Of a stretch of 16,136 nt of DNA, positions 1 through 5,524 are shown in pieces; position 1 is the stretch's first letter; every line of letters starts with the position of its first letter. The DNA is from Candidatus Nealsonbacteria bacterium CG08_land_8_20_14_0_20_36_22 (lineage in GTDB: Bacteria > Patescibacteriota > Minisyncoccia > Minisyncoccales > GWA2-38-27). The stretch spans positions 1-16,136 of the forward strand of contig PEYC01000020.1 of NCBI GenBank assembly GCA_002774555.1, given 5' to 3'. A program made the position numbers and the translations under genes. Under the pieces are notes generated by a model. That model had not been told where the DNA came from and made no database searches. It saw only the letters and a list, made by a program, of their open reading frames with translations.

Positions 1-31
1 AAAAAGATTTTTTAGGCGGAAAGCCTTTTAG
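1..31 (+). CDS. rplV: 3' end of a ribosomal gene, probably rplV (L22), partial
   Basis: Reading from base 2 gives KRFFRRKAF and a TAG stop at 29-31, two bases before the rpsC start. A basic tail directly upstream of rpsC fits the C-terminus of L22, which precedes S3 in the S10 operon. Only nine codons are visible, so the identity rests on gene order and the basic composition; other frames cannot be fully excluded. Confidence 0.55.
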   Translation, partial: KRFFRRKAF

Positions 32-33
32 TT

Positions 34-687
34 ATGACACATAAAGTTCACCCAAAAGCATATAGGTTGAGAGAGGCAACTGATTGGGATTCGCGGTGGT
101 TTTATAAAAAACCTGTCCAAGCCCTGGAAGAAGATTTTAGAATTAGGGAATTTTTAAGAAAAAAAATAGGGGAAATCGGAATAGATAGAATTGAAATTGA
201 AAGATTTTCTAATAAATTAAATATTATAATCTCTACGGCCAGGCCAGGACTTATTATTGGAAGAGGAGGGGAAGGAGTTGAAAATTTAAGGAAAGAATTA
301 GAAAGCAAAATTGGCGAGAAGAAAATAAAAAAAGAGAAAGGGGGAGAAGTAAGAATTGAAATTAGAGAGATTAAAGACCCATGGACTTCAGCTGCTTTGT
401 CAGCCCAATGGGTTGCTCAGCAGATAGAAAAGAGAGTTCCTTACAGAAGGGTTTTAAAAAGAGCTTTAAGCAGGTTTGGAGAACATAAAGAGATTCAGGG
501 AGCAAGAATAGAGATTTCAGGACGTTTAAACGGATCTGAAATTGCCAGGAGAGATTGGCTGGGGACAGGTTGTCTTCCTCGTCAGACCATCAGGGCCGAT
601 ATTGATTATGCAAAAGCAGAGGCCTTTTGTACTTATGGAGCAATAGGAATAAAAGTCTGGCTCTATAAAGGCGAAAAATTTGAATAA
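34..687 (+). CDS. rpsC: 30S ribosomal protein S3
   Basis: S3 sits at the mRNA entry side of the 30S head and helps unwind mRNA. The 217-aa product has an N-terminal MTHKVHPKAYRLRE start typical of S3, a type-2 KH domain with the loop IIGRGGEG at about residues 74-81, and the conserved C-terminal block around residues 167-215 (GSEIARRDWL, RADIDYAKAEA, YGAIGIKVWLYKGE). Length is normal for bacteria (about 210-235 aa). The ATG follows the previous stop by two bases and has no Shine-Dalgarno, so coupling to the upstream gene is likely. The family assignment is certain. Confidence 0.97.
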   Translation: MTHKVHPKAYRLREATDWDSRWFYKKPVQALEEDFRIREFLRKKIGEIGIDRIEIERFSNKLNIIISTARPGLIIGRGGEGVENLRKELESKIGEKKIKKEKGGEVRIEIREIKDPWTSAALSAQWVAQQIEKRVPYRRVLKRALSRFGEHKEIQGARIEISGRLNGSEIARRDWLGTGCLPRQTIRADIDYAKAEAFCTYGAIGIKVWLYKGEKFE

Positions 688-690
688 TTT

Positions 691-1101
691 ATGGCGATAC
701 TAATGCCAAAAAAGGTAAAACACAGAAAATGGCACAAAGGAAGGTCAAAAGGCATTGAGAGACGCTCAATTGATCTTGTTTTTGGGAGTTATGGTTTGAA
801 GTCTTTAGGAACGATATGGATCACTAGCCGGCAAATTGAAGCTGCTAGAAGAACGATTATTAGGTACTTTAAAAAAGGGGGGAAACTTTGGATTAGAATT
901 TTTCCAGATAAACCCATTACCAGAAAAGGCACTGAAGTTCCAATGGGTGGAGGGAAGGGTTCTGTTGACCATTATGTTTATCCAATAAAACCAGGCAGGA
1001 TTATTTTTGAACTAGAGGGAATACCAGAAGAACAGGCTAAAGAAGCGTTTAGAAAAGCAGGCGACAAACTACCTGTGAAGACAAAATTTATTAAAAGATA
1101 A
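691..1101 (+). CDS. rplP: 50S ribosomal protein L16
   Basis: L16 binds 23S rRNA near the A-site and peptidyl-transferase centre. The 136-aa product contains the family blocks MPKKVKHRKWHKGR near the N-terminus, GxxxLWIRIFPDKPITRKGTEVPMGGGKG at about residues 64-95 and EGIPEEQAKEAFRKAGDKLPVKTKF near the C-terminus. The start at 691 gives MAILMPKK; a second in-frame ATG at 703 would give MPKK, closer to the usual L16 start, so the exact start is uncertain by four codons. Three bases separate it from rpsC. No Shine-Dalgarno is visible at either candidate. Confidence 0.96.
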   Translation: MAILMPKKVKHRKWHKGRSKGIERRSIDLVFGSYGLKSLGTIWITSRQIEAARRTIIRYFKKGGKLWIRIFPDKPITRKGTEVPMGGGKGSVDHYVYPIKPGRIIFELEGIPEEQAKEAFRKAGDKLPVKTKFIKR

Positions 1102-1102
1102 T

Positions 1103-1291
1103 ATGAAAACTAAAGAGCTTAAACAAAAATCTAAAGACGAACTTCAAAAATTGCTTCAGAACTTGCGAGAAAAACTGAGACAGCTTCGGTTTAATTTGGC
1201 TTCAGGAAAAGTAAAAAATATTAGAGAAATTAGACAAATTAAAAAAGATATAGCTCGTATTCTCACAATGCTATGCCAAAAAAACAATTAA
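1103..1291 (+). CDS. rpmC: 50S ribosomal protein L29
   Basis: L29 lies near the polypeptide exit tunnel of the 50S subunit. The 62-aa product is a two-helix, Lys/Gln/Leu-rich protein with the family core LREKLRQLRFNLASGKV followed by IREIRQIKKDIARI. The length matches bacterial L29 (60-70 aa). It starts one base after the rplP stop. Its last six codons overlap the start of rpsQ by 19 bases in another frame, which suggests translational coupling. The C-terminal MLCQKNN is therefore constrained by the rpsQ start sequence. Confidence 0.93.
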   Translation: MKTKELKQKSKDELQKLLQNLREKLRQLRFNLASGKVKNIREIRQIKKDIARILTMLCQKNN

Positions 1292-1506
1292 CAGGTACAA
1301 TAGTATCAAATAAAATGCAAAAGACACTAGTGGTTGAGGTGGAAAAAATAAAACAGCATCCCAGATATAAAAAAAGATATAAGGTCCACAAAAAATATAA
1401 AGCTCACTGTGATGAAGGAGAGTTTAATATGGGAGATAAAGTGATTATTGAAGAAAGTAGACCGATCAGCAAAGATAAGAGATGGAGAGTGATAAAAAAA
1501 ATATGA
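1273..1506 (+). CDS. rpsQ: 30S ribosomal protein S17
   Basis: S17 is a primary 16S rRNA binding protein with an OB fold. The 77-aa product shows the full family pattern: TGTIVSNKMQKTLVVEVE, HPRYKKRYKVHKKYKAH, GDKVIIEESRPISKDKRWRV. The start at 1273 lies inside the end of rpmC (19-base overlap) and is the only ATG giving the canonical N-terminus. The TGA stop overlaps the ATG of rplN as ATGA at 1503-1506, a re-initiation arrangement. TGA here is certainly a stop, because S17 ends where expected. Confidence 0.96.
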   Translation: MPKKQLTGTIVSNKMQKTLVVEVEKIKQHPRYKKRYKVHKKYKAHCDEGEFNMGDKVIIEESRPISKDKRWRVIKKI

Positions 1507-1871
1507 TTCAACCAAGAACAATGTTAAAAGTGGCGGACAACTCAGGAGCAAAAGTAATCCAATGTATCCGGGTTTTAGGCGGTACTCGCCGGAGATATGC
1601 TCAAATTGGTGATGTTATCGTCGGGACGGTTAAAGAAGCTGAGCCGCGGAGACCAGTCAAGAAACACGATATAGTAAAAGCCGTAATCGTAAGACAGAAA
1701 AAATCCTATCGCCGAAAAGATGGTTCCTATATTAAGTTTGACGATAATGCTGTAGTAGTTTTAGACATTGGCAAAAATCCAAAAGGCGGAAGAATTTTTG
1801 GTCCGATAGCTCATGAGTTAAAAGAAAAAGATTTTGAAAAAATAGTTAACTTAGCTACAGATATAGTATAG
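1503..1871 (+). CDS. rplN: 50S ribosomal protein L14
   Basis: L14 binds 23S rRNA at the subunit interface and contacts 16S rRNA (bridge B8). The open frame extends upstream to an ATG at 1482, but the start at 1503 gives MIQPRTMLKVADNSGAK, the canonical L14 N-terminus, and a length of 122 aa, the standard bacterial length. This start also forms an ATGA overlap with the rpsQ stop. Other signatures are CIRVLGGTRRRYAQIGDVIVGTVKEA, VVRQKKSYRRKDGSYIKFDDNA and RIFGPIAHELKEKDFEKIVNLA. The extra seven codons of the longer frame lie inside rpsQ and are not expected to be translated. Confidence 0.97.
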   Translation: MIQPRTMLKVADNSGAKVIQCIRVLGGTRRRYAQIGDVIVGTVKEAEPRRPVKKHDIVKAVIVRQKKSYRRKDGSYIKFDDNAVVVLDIGKNPKGGRIFGPIAHELKEKDFEKIVNLATDIV

Positions 1872-1885
1872 AAATACTTTAAATT

Positions 1886-2191
1886 ATGAAAATTAAAAAA
1901 GGCGATATAGTTTTAATAATTTCGGGAAAAGACAAGAGTAGAAGAGGTAAGGTTATAAAGGTTCTTCCGAAGGAAAGAAGGATTGTGGTTGAGGGGATTA
2001 ATTTGAGAAAGAAACACATAAAACCAAAAAGGTCTGGCGAGAAGGGACAGATTATTGAAGTGCCAGTCTCGTTGGATATTTCAAATGCAAAGTTCATCTG
2101 CCAGAAATGCAAGAAAGCAACCCGACTGGGATACAAAATAGAGGGGAAGAAAAAATATAGGATATGCAAAAAGTGTAAACAAGAGATATGA
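1886..2191 (+). CDS. rplX: 50S ribosomal protein L24 with C-terminal zinc ribbon
   Basis: L24 starts 50S assembly and lines the exit tunnel. The 101-aa product has an N-terminal KOW motif (KKGDIVLIISGKDKSRRGKVIKV, residues 4-26) and the conserved GINLRKKHIKP segment. The C-terminus carries two CxxC pairs, C72/C75 and C94/C97, a zinc ribbon seen in many bacterial L24 proteins and missing in others. Metal binding is inferred from these cysteines. The TGA stop overlaps the rplE start (ATGA, 2188-2191). A 14-base AT-rich gap with no Shine-Dalgarno separates it from rplN. Confidence 0.96.
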   Translation: MKIKKGDIVLIISGKDKSRRGKVIKVLPKERRIVVEGINLRKKHIKPKRSGEKGQIIEVPVSLDISNAKFICQKCKKATRLGYKIEGKKKYRICKKCKQEI

Positions 2192-2748
2192 TTAAGTTAA
2201 AAGAGAAATATAAAAAAGAAGCGGTAGCTGCGATGATGGAGAAGTTTGGTTATAAGAACGCTATGGCTGTTCCGAAACTCGCCAAAGTAACAGTGAATAC
2301 GGGGATCGGCAGGTTGATTGTTGGTAAAACATCAGAAGAACAAAAAAGGATTTACCAGAGTATTTTAGATGATTTGGCTTTAATCTGCGGCCAGAGACCG
2401 GTTTTCACTAAGTCAAAAAAATCAATTGCGGGATTTAAAACAAGAGAAGGGATGTTAATTGGGGCGAAAATTACATTACGAGGTAAAAAAATGTATGATT
2501 TTTTAGAAAGAGTGATTTATATTACTCTTCCTCGGATTCGAGATTTTCGAGGAATTGACTTGAAATGTTTTGATAAAGACGGCAACCTTACCATTCCAGT
2601 TAAAGAACATCTTGTTTTTCCTGAGATTTCGCCTGAAAGAGTTAAGATTATTTTCGGGCTTGAAATAACCATCGTTACCACCGCTAAGAACCGTGAAAAA
2701 AGCATAGAATTGTTAAGATTACTTGGATTTCCAATAAAATCATCTTAA
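2188..2748 (+). CDS. rplE: 50S ribosomal protein L5
   Basis: L5 binds 5S rRNA and contacts P-site tRNA. The 186-aa product carries the L5 blocks NAMAVPKLAKVTVNTGIGR, ALICGQRPVFTKSKKSIAGFKTREGMLIGAKITLRGKKMYDFLERVI (residues about 68-112), LPRIRDFRGI and LVFPEISPERVKIIFGLEITIVTTAKN. It is slightly longer than the usual 179 aa. The start overlaps the rplX stop. The last codons (KSS-stop) lie inside repeat element A: the 17 bases spanning this stop codon are repeated exactly at the end of rpsE, so the extreme C-terminus appears to be supplied by the repeat. Confidence 0.97.
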   Translation: MIKLKEKYKKEAVAAMMEKFGYKNAMAVPKLAKVTVNTGIGRLIVGKTSEEQKRIYQSILDDLALICGQRPVFTKSKKSIAGFKTREGMLIGAKITLRGKKMYDFLERVIYITLPRIRDFRGIDLKCFDKDGNLTIPVKEHLVFPEISPERVKIIFGLEITIVTTAKNREKSIELLRLLGFPIKSS

Positions 2749-2816
2749 CATCTAAACATACAAACATTTAAACATTATGTTTAAATGTTAAAATGCTTAA
2801 ATGTTTAAATGAAGTA
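2737..2816 (+). repeat. Inverted octamer array, element A (rplE-rpsN)
   Basis: The left arm (about 2745-2776) is four imperfect copies of an octamer TTAACATN. The right arm (about 2777-2812) is four copies of its reverse complement, with units such as ATGTTTAA and ATGTTAAA. The two arms are adjacent, so the transcript can fold into a long A/U hairpin. Bases 2737-2776 match 4881-4920 (element B) at 37 of 40 positions, including the end of the upstream gene and its stop codon. The right arm provides an in-frame ATG for an extended rpsN reading frame. No T-tract follows, so this is not a standard terminator. Confidence 0.8.
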
Positions 2817-3002
2817 ATGGCTACCAAAGCGCAAGTTGCAAAGTCAAAAAAGAAACCAAAATATAGTACGAGAACAATTCGACGTTGTTTTAGATGTGGT
2901 CGGAGAAGAGGACATATGAGAGAATTCGGTCTTTGCAGAATATGTTTTAGGGAGATGGCAAATAAAGGAGAAATTCCAGGAATAAAGAAAAGTAGCTGGT
3001 AA
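2817..3002 (+). CDS. rpsN: 30S ribosomal protein S14, zinc-binding type
   Basis: S14 is a late-assembling protein of the 30S head. The start at 2817 gives MATKAQVAKSKKKPKY and a 61-aa product, the standard length of the short zinc-type (type Z) S14. The frame is open further upstream to an ATG at 2793 inside repeat element A, but the extra residues MLKCLNEV match nothing in S14. Zinc ligands are C24, C27, C40 and C43 in CFRCGRRRGHMREFGLCRICF, followed by the conserved FREMANKGEIPGIKKSSW end. No Shine-Dalgarno precedes it. The A/U hairpin directly upstream might affect its translation; that is an inference. Confidence 0.96.
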   Translation: MATKAQVAKSKKKPKYSTRTIRRCFRCGRRRGHMREFGLCRICFREMANKGEIPGIKKSSW

Positions 3003-3101
3003 TAAAAAATCAAAAATTAAAAATCAAAATGCAAAATGACATATCAAAATTTAAAAATAAAAAATAATTTTAATATTTGATATTTAATTTTTAATATTTT
3101 T
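3003..3101 (+). repeat. Heptamer-array quasi-palindrome, element C (rpsN-rpsH)
   Basis: This 99-base gap consists of A-rich heptamers on the left (units like AAAAATC, AAAAATT, AAAATGC, AAAATGA from about 3006) and T-rich complementary sequence on the right (about 3066-3100, TTTTAATATTTGATATTTAA and following). The arms can pair imperfectly into a long A/U hairpin. Bases 3019-3041 (23 nt) are identical to 5412-5434 in element D. No promoter or T-tract terminator stands out. Confidence 0.75.
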
Positions 3102-3491
3102 ATGACTGATCCAATCACCGATATGCTCAATAGAATAAGAAACGCTCAAGCCGTTTTCCATCCAACGGTTGTTTTCCCCTTTTCTAAATTTAAATACGAA
3201 ATTGTTAAAATTTTAGAAAAAGAAGGTTTTGTCGGAGAAGTAGAGAAGAAAAAAAGAAAAGAAGAGAAAATTATTAAAATTAATTTAAAATATTCTGAAA
3301 AAAAACCAGTGATTTCTGGTTTAAAAAGAATTTCTAAACCAGGTCAGCGGATTTATACTCCAGCCAAAGCTCTAAAATCTGTCCGTCAAGGCTATGGGAT
3401 AAATATAATTTCTACTTCAAAGGGACTAATGACGAATAAAGAGGCAATGAAGAAGGGTTTGGGAGGAGAGATGATTTGCGAAATATGGTAA
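3102..3491 (+). CDS. rpsH: 30S ribosomal protein S8
   Basis: S8 binds the central domain of 16S rRNA; in E. coli it also represses the spc operon. The 129-aa product begins MTDPITDMLNRIRNAQ, the S8 signature start, continues through FPFSKFKYEIVKILEKEGF, and ends with the RNA-binding block ISTSKGLMTNKEAMKKGLGGEMICEIW. The length is normal (about 130 aa). The start directly follows element C, whose right arm reaches the ATG, and there is no Shine-Dalgarno. Whether S8 autoregulates here cannot be read from the sequence. Confidence 0.97.
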   Translation: MTDPITDMLNRIRNAQAVFHPTVVFPFSKFKYEIVKILEKEGFVGEVEKKKRKEEKIIKINLKYSEKKPVISGLKRISKPGQRIYTPAKALKSVRQGYGINIISTSKGLMTNKEAMKKGLGGEMICEIW

Positions 3492-3506
3492 ATGTTAAAA
3501 TAAATT

Positions 3507-4058
3507 ATGTCTAGAATAGGCAAAAAACCAATTTTAATACCGGAAAACGTGGAAGTAAAAATTGATGGGAGTAGAGTTATTATAAAAGGTCCGAGAGGCG
3601 AACTCCAAAAAGAGGTTCGGCCCGAAATTAGAATTGAAAAGAAAGACAGAGAAATTATTATTGAGCCGAAGAAAGAAACCAAAAGAACCGCAGCTTTTTG
3701 GGGGTTGACCAGGACACTTGTTTTTAATATGGTAAAAGGCGTCACAGATGGTTACGAAAAGAAATTACAAATAGAAGGTCTCGGCTATAAAGCTAATTTA
3801 GAGAGCGAGGATTTAGTTTTGCAGGTTGGTTATTCTCATCCAATCAAGCTCAAAAAACCTGAAGGTATAAATTTTTCTGTAGAGAAAAATATTATTACAG
3901 TTTCAGGAAACGATAAAGAGCTCGTTGGTCAAGTGACAGCTAAAATAAGAAAGATTCGGCCCCCAGAGCCCTATAAAGGCAAAGGTATAAGATATGTTGG
4001 CGAAGAGGTCCGTCGAAAAGTTGGCAAGAAAGTCGTAAGCACAGAGGGTAAAACCTAA
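3507..4058 (+). CDS. rplF: 50S ribosomal protein L6
   Basis: L6 binds near the GTPase-associated centre of the 50S subunit. The 183-aa product starts MSRIGKKPILIPENVEVKID and shows the two tandem L6 folds: KGPRGELQKEV in the first, and GLGYKANLESEDLVLQVGYSHPI followed by RKIRPPEPYKGKGIRYVGEEVRRKVGKK in the second. The last is the highly conserved L6 C-terminal signature. The length is close to the family's usual 175-180 aa. It lies 15 bases after rpsH with no recognisable Shine-Dalgarno. Confidence 0.97.
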   Translation: MSRIGKKPILIPENVEVKIDGSRVIIKGPRGELQKEVRPEIRIEKKDREIIIEPKKETKRTAAFWGLTRTLVFNMVKGVTDGYEKKLQIEGLGYKANLESEDLVLQVGYSHPIKLKKPEGINFSVEKNIITVSGNDKELVGQVTAKIRKIRPPEPYKGKGIRYVGEEVRRKVGKKVVSTEGKT

Positions 4059-4062
4059 AAAC

Positions 4063-4410
4063 ATGCTAAAAAAACAAGAAAAGAGATATAGGCGGCATAA
4101 AAGGGTAAGGGCGAAGATTTTCGGTACCGGAAAGATTCCTCGGTTTTGTGTTTTTAGATCCTCTAATCATATTTATGCTCAATTAATTAATGACGAAAAA
4201 GGAAAAACCTTAGTTGCAGCTTGCGATTTAGAAATAAAAAAGAGAAAAAATAAAAAGACGACCCTAGCTGCCGAAGTCGGGGAACTAATTGCTAAAAAAG
4301 CAATCGCCAAAAAAATAAATAAAGTAGTCTTTGATAGAGGAGGATATAAATATCACGGCAGGGTGAAAGCACTGGCAGAAGGAGCAAGAGAAGGAGGACT
4401 AAAGTTTTAG
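4063..4410 (+). CDS. rplR: 50S ribosomal protein L18
   Basis: L18 binds 5S rRNA together with L5 in the central protuberance. The 115-aa product has a basic N-terminal stretch (KKQEKRYRRHKRVRAKI), the core PRFCVFRSSNHIYAQLINDEKGKTLVAA, and the C-terminal signature FDRGGYKYHGRVKALAEGAREGGLKF. The length is typical. It starts four bases after the rplF stop. Near its end the codons read AAGGAGGA (4391-4398), but this lies about 14 bases upstream of the rpsE ATG and is probably too distant to serve as its ribosome binding site. Confidence 0.97.
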   Translation: MLKKQEKRYRRHKRVRAKIFGTGKIPRFCVFRSSNHIYAQLINDEKGKTLVAACDLEIKKRKNKKTTLAAEVGELIAKKAIAKKINKVVFDRGGYKYHGRVKALAEGAREGGLKF

Positions 4411-4412
4411 TT

Positions 4413-4892
4413 ATGCTCAGCAAAAATAAACAATTTAGAAGAAAGGGGTTTGATAAAAAAGATGAATTTGAGTCAAAGCTTTTGGATTTGGCTAGAGTGA
4501 CAAGAGTGACAGCCGGCGGTCGTCGTCTTCGATTTAGAGCACTGGTGGTAGTTGGAGACAGACGAGGCCAAGTTGGGTTTGGTTTAGCCAAGGGCCGAGA
4601 TGTCGCTCAGTCCATAGAAAAGGCAACTAAGGTAGCTAAGAAAAATTTAATAAAAGTTCCAATTAAAAATGAGACTATTCCTCATCTTGTAGAGGCAAAA
4701 TTTGGAGCAGCCATAATAATGTTAAAACCTCAAAGAGAAGGAAGAGGATTAGTTGCTGGCGGGGTAGTTCGAGTTATTTGTACTTTGGCCGGCATTAAGA
4801 ATATTTCTTCAAAAGTGCTAGGCCGGACAAGTAATAAAATCAACAATACCAAAGCCACAATTTCAGCTTTGAAAAAGCTGAAATCATCTTAA
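4413..4892 (+). CDS. rpsE: 30S ribosomal protein S5
   Basis: S5 contributes to the mRNA entry pore and decoding fidelity. The 159-aa product has the N-terminal S5 double-stranded-RNA-binding fold (RVTRVTAGGRRLRFRALVVVGDRRGQVGFGLAKGRDVAQSIEKA, about residues 28-71) and the C-terminal domain with KPQREGRGLVAGGVVRVICTLAGI. It starts two bases after the rplR stop. The final codons form an 11-bp hairpin (4860-4884), and the last three coding codons plus stop fall within repeat element B, giving the same KSS ending as L5. The next gene is rplO; rpmD, which normally sits in between, is absent. Confidence 0.97.
   Translation: MLSKNKQFRRKGFDKKDEFESKLLDLARVTRVTAGGRRLRFRALVVVGDRRGQVGFGLAKGRDVAQSIEKATKVAKKNLIKVPIKNETIPHLVEAKFGAAIIMLKPQREGRGLVAGGVVRVICTLAGIKNISSKVLGRTSNKINNTKATISALKKLKSS
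4860..4884 (+). other. Hairpin at the 3' end of rpsE
   Basis: ATTTCAGCTTT (4860-4870) and AAAGCTGAAAT (4874-4884) are perfect reverse complements around a 3-nt loop GAA. The hairpin lies in the last codons of rpsE, next to element B. No T-tract follows, so factor-independent termination is unlikely; an RNA-processing or stability role is possible but unproven. Confidence 0.6.
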
Positions 4893-4973
4893 CATCTTAA
4901 CATACCAACATTTTAACATTAAGAAATTTAATTTTTATTAATATGTTAAAATGTTTAAATGTTAAAATGATGT
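4881..4973 (+). repeat. Inverted octamer array, element B (rpsE-rplO)
   Basis: The left arm (about 4889-4920) holds four octamers of the TTAACATN type. The right arm (about 4943-4970) holds the inverse units ATGTTAAA, ATGTTTAA, ATGTTAAA. A 22-base AT-rich spacer separates the arms, so a long A/U stem-loop can form. The left arm is 37/40 identical to that of element A. It occupies the position where rpmD (L30) sits in most bacteria, and it contains no ORF resembling L30. Confidence 0.8.
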
Positions 4974-5432
4974 ATGCAATTACACCAATTAAGTCCTAAA
5001 CATAAATTAAAGAAGAAAAAACGGATTGGTCGAGGAGGCAAGAAAGGTACTTATTCTGGCAAAGGGATAAAAGGTCAGAAGGCCCGAGCTGGTAGGAAGT
5101 TTGCCCCGGTTATCAGAGAATTAATAAAAAGATATCCAAAATTAAGAGGATATAGGGTTCAGAATCAGCGAAAGGAAGTCGCAGTTATTAATATCGGGGA
5201 TTTGGATAAAAACTTTAAAAATTCAGAGATTGTTAATCCTAAGACCTTGCTTGAAAAGAAAATAATTTGTAAAATAAGAGGGGAAATACCCAAAGTTAAG
5301 ATTTTAGGAAAAGGAGAGATAAAAAAAGCTTTGATTGTTGAAGGTTGTGATGTTTCGAAGGCTGCGAAAAGGGCTATTGAGAAGTCAGGAGGTGTGATAA
5401 ATTTAAAAATCAAAAATCAAAATGCAAAATGA
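4974..5432 (+). CDS. rplO: 50S ribosomal protein L15
   Basis: L15 is a late 50S assembly protein with an extended N-terminal arm. The 152-aa product starts MQLHQLSPKHKLKKKKRIGRGGKKGTYSGKGIKGQKAR, the L15 Gly/Lys-rich arm, and has the C-terminal fold with VKILGKGEIKKALIVEGCDVSKAAKRAIEKSGG. The last eight or so residues (KIKNQNAK) and the TGA stop are encoded by the left arm of heptamer element D, so this tail is repeat-derived and unlikely to be conserved. The ATG chosen follows element B; nearby upstream ATGs belong to the repeat. No Shine-Dalgarno is present. Confidence 0.96.
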   Translation: MQLHQLSPKHKLKKKKRIGRGGKKGTYSGKGIKGQKARAGRKFAPVIRELIKRYPKLRGYRVQNQRKEVAVINIGDLDKNFKNSEIVNPKTLLEKKIICKIRGEIPKVKILGKGEIKKALIVEGCDVSKAAKRAIEKSGGVINLKIKNQNAK

Positions 5433-5515
5433 CAATTTAAAACGCAAAATGATTAAATAATTTTGAATTTTGAACTTTCATTTTGAGATTTGCATTTTAC
5501 ATTTTGAATTTGAGC
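5404..5515 (+). repeat. Heptamer-array quasi-palindrome, element D (rplO-secY)
   Basis: The left arm (about 5405-5455) is a run of A-rich heptamers: AAAAATC twice, AAAATGC, AAAATGA, AAAACGC, AAAATGA. The right arm (about 5458-5513) is T-rich heptamers: ATTTTGA twice, ATTTTGA, ATTTTAC, ATTTTGA. The arms are roughly reverse complementary and flank a short centre. Bases 5412-5434 are identical to 3019-3041 in element C. The left arm codes the end of L15; the right arm is open in the secY frame from an ATG at 5483. Confidence 0.78.
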
Positions 5516-5524
5516 GAAGCGAAT

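Noticed and set aside
2793..2816. Longer rpsN start at 2793 (MLKCLNEV extension)
   Set aside because: The extra codons come from the right arm of element A and match nothing in S14; the start at 2817 gives the standard 61-aa protein.
5483..5524. Longer secY start at 5483
   Set aside because: The 14 extra residues come from element D; MWYQELIQIFK at 5525 is the normal SecY beginning.
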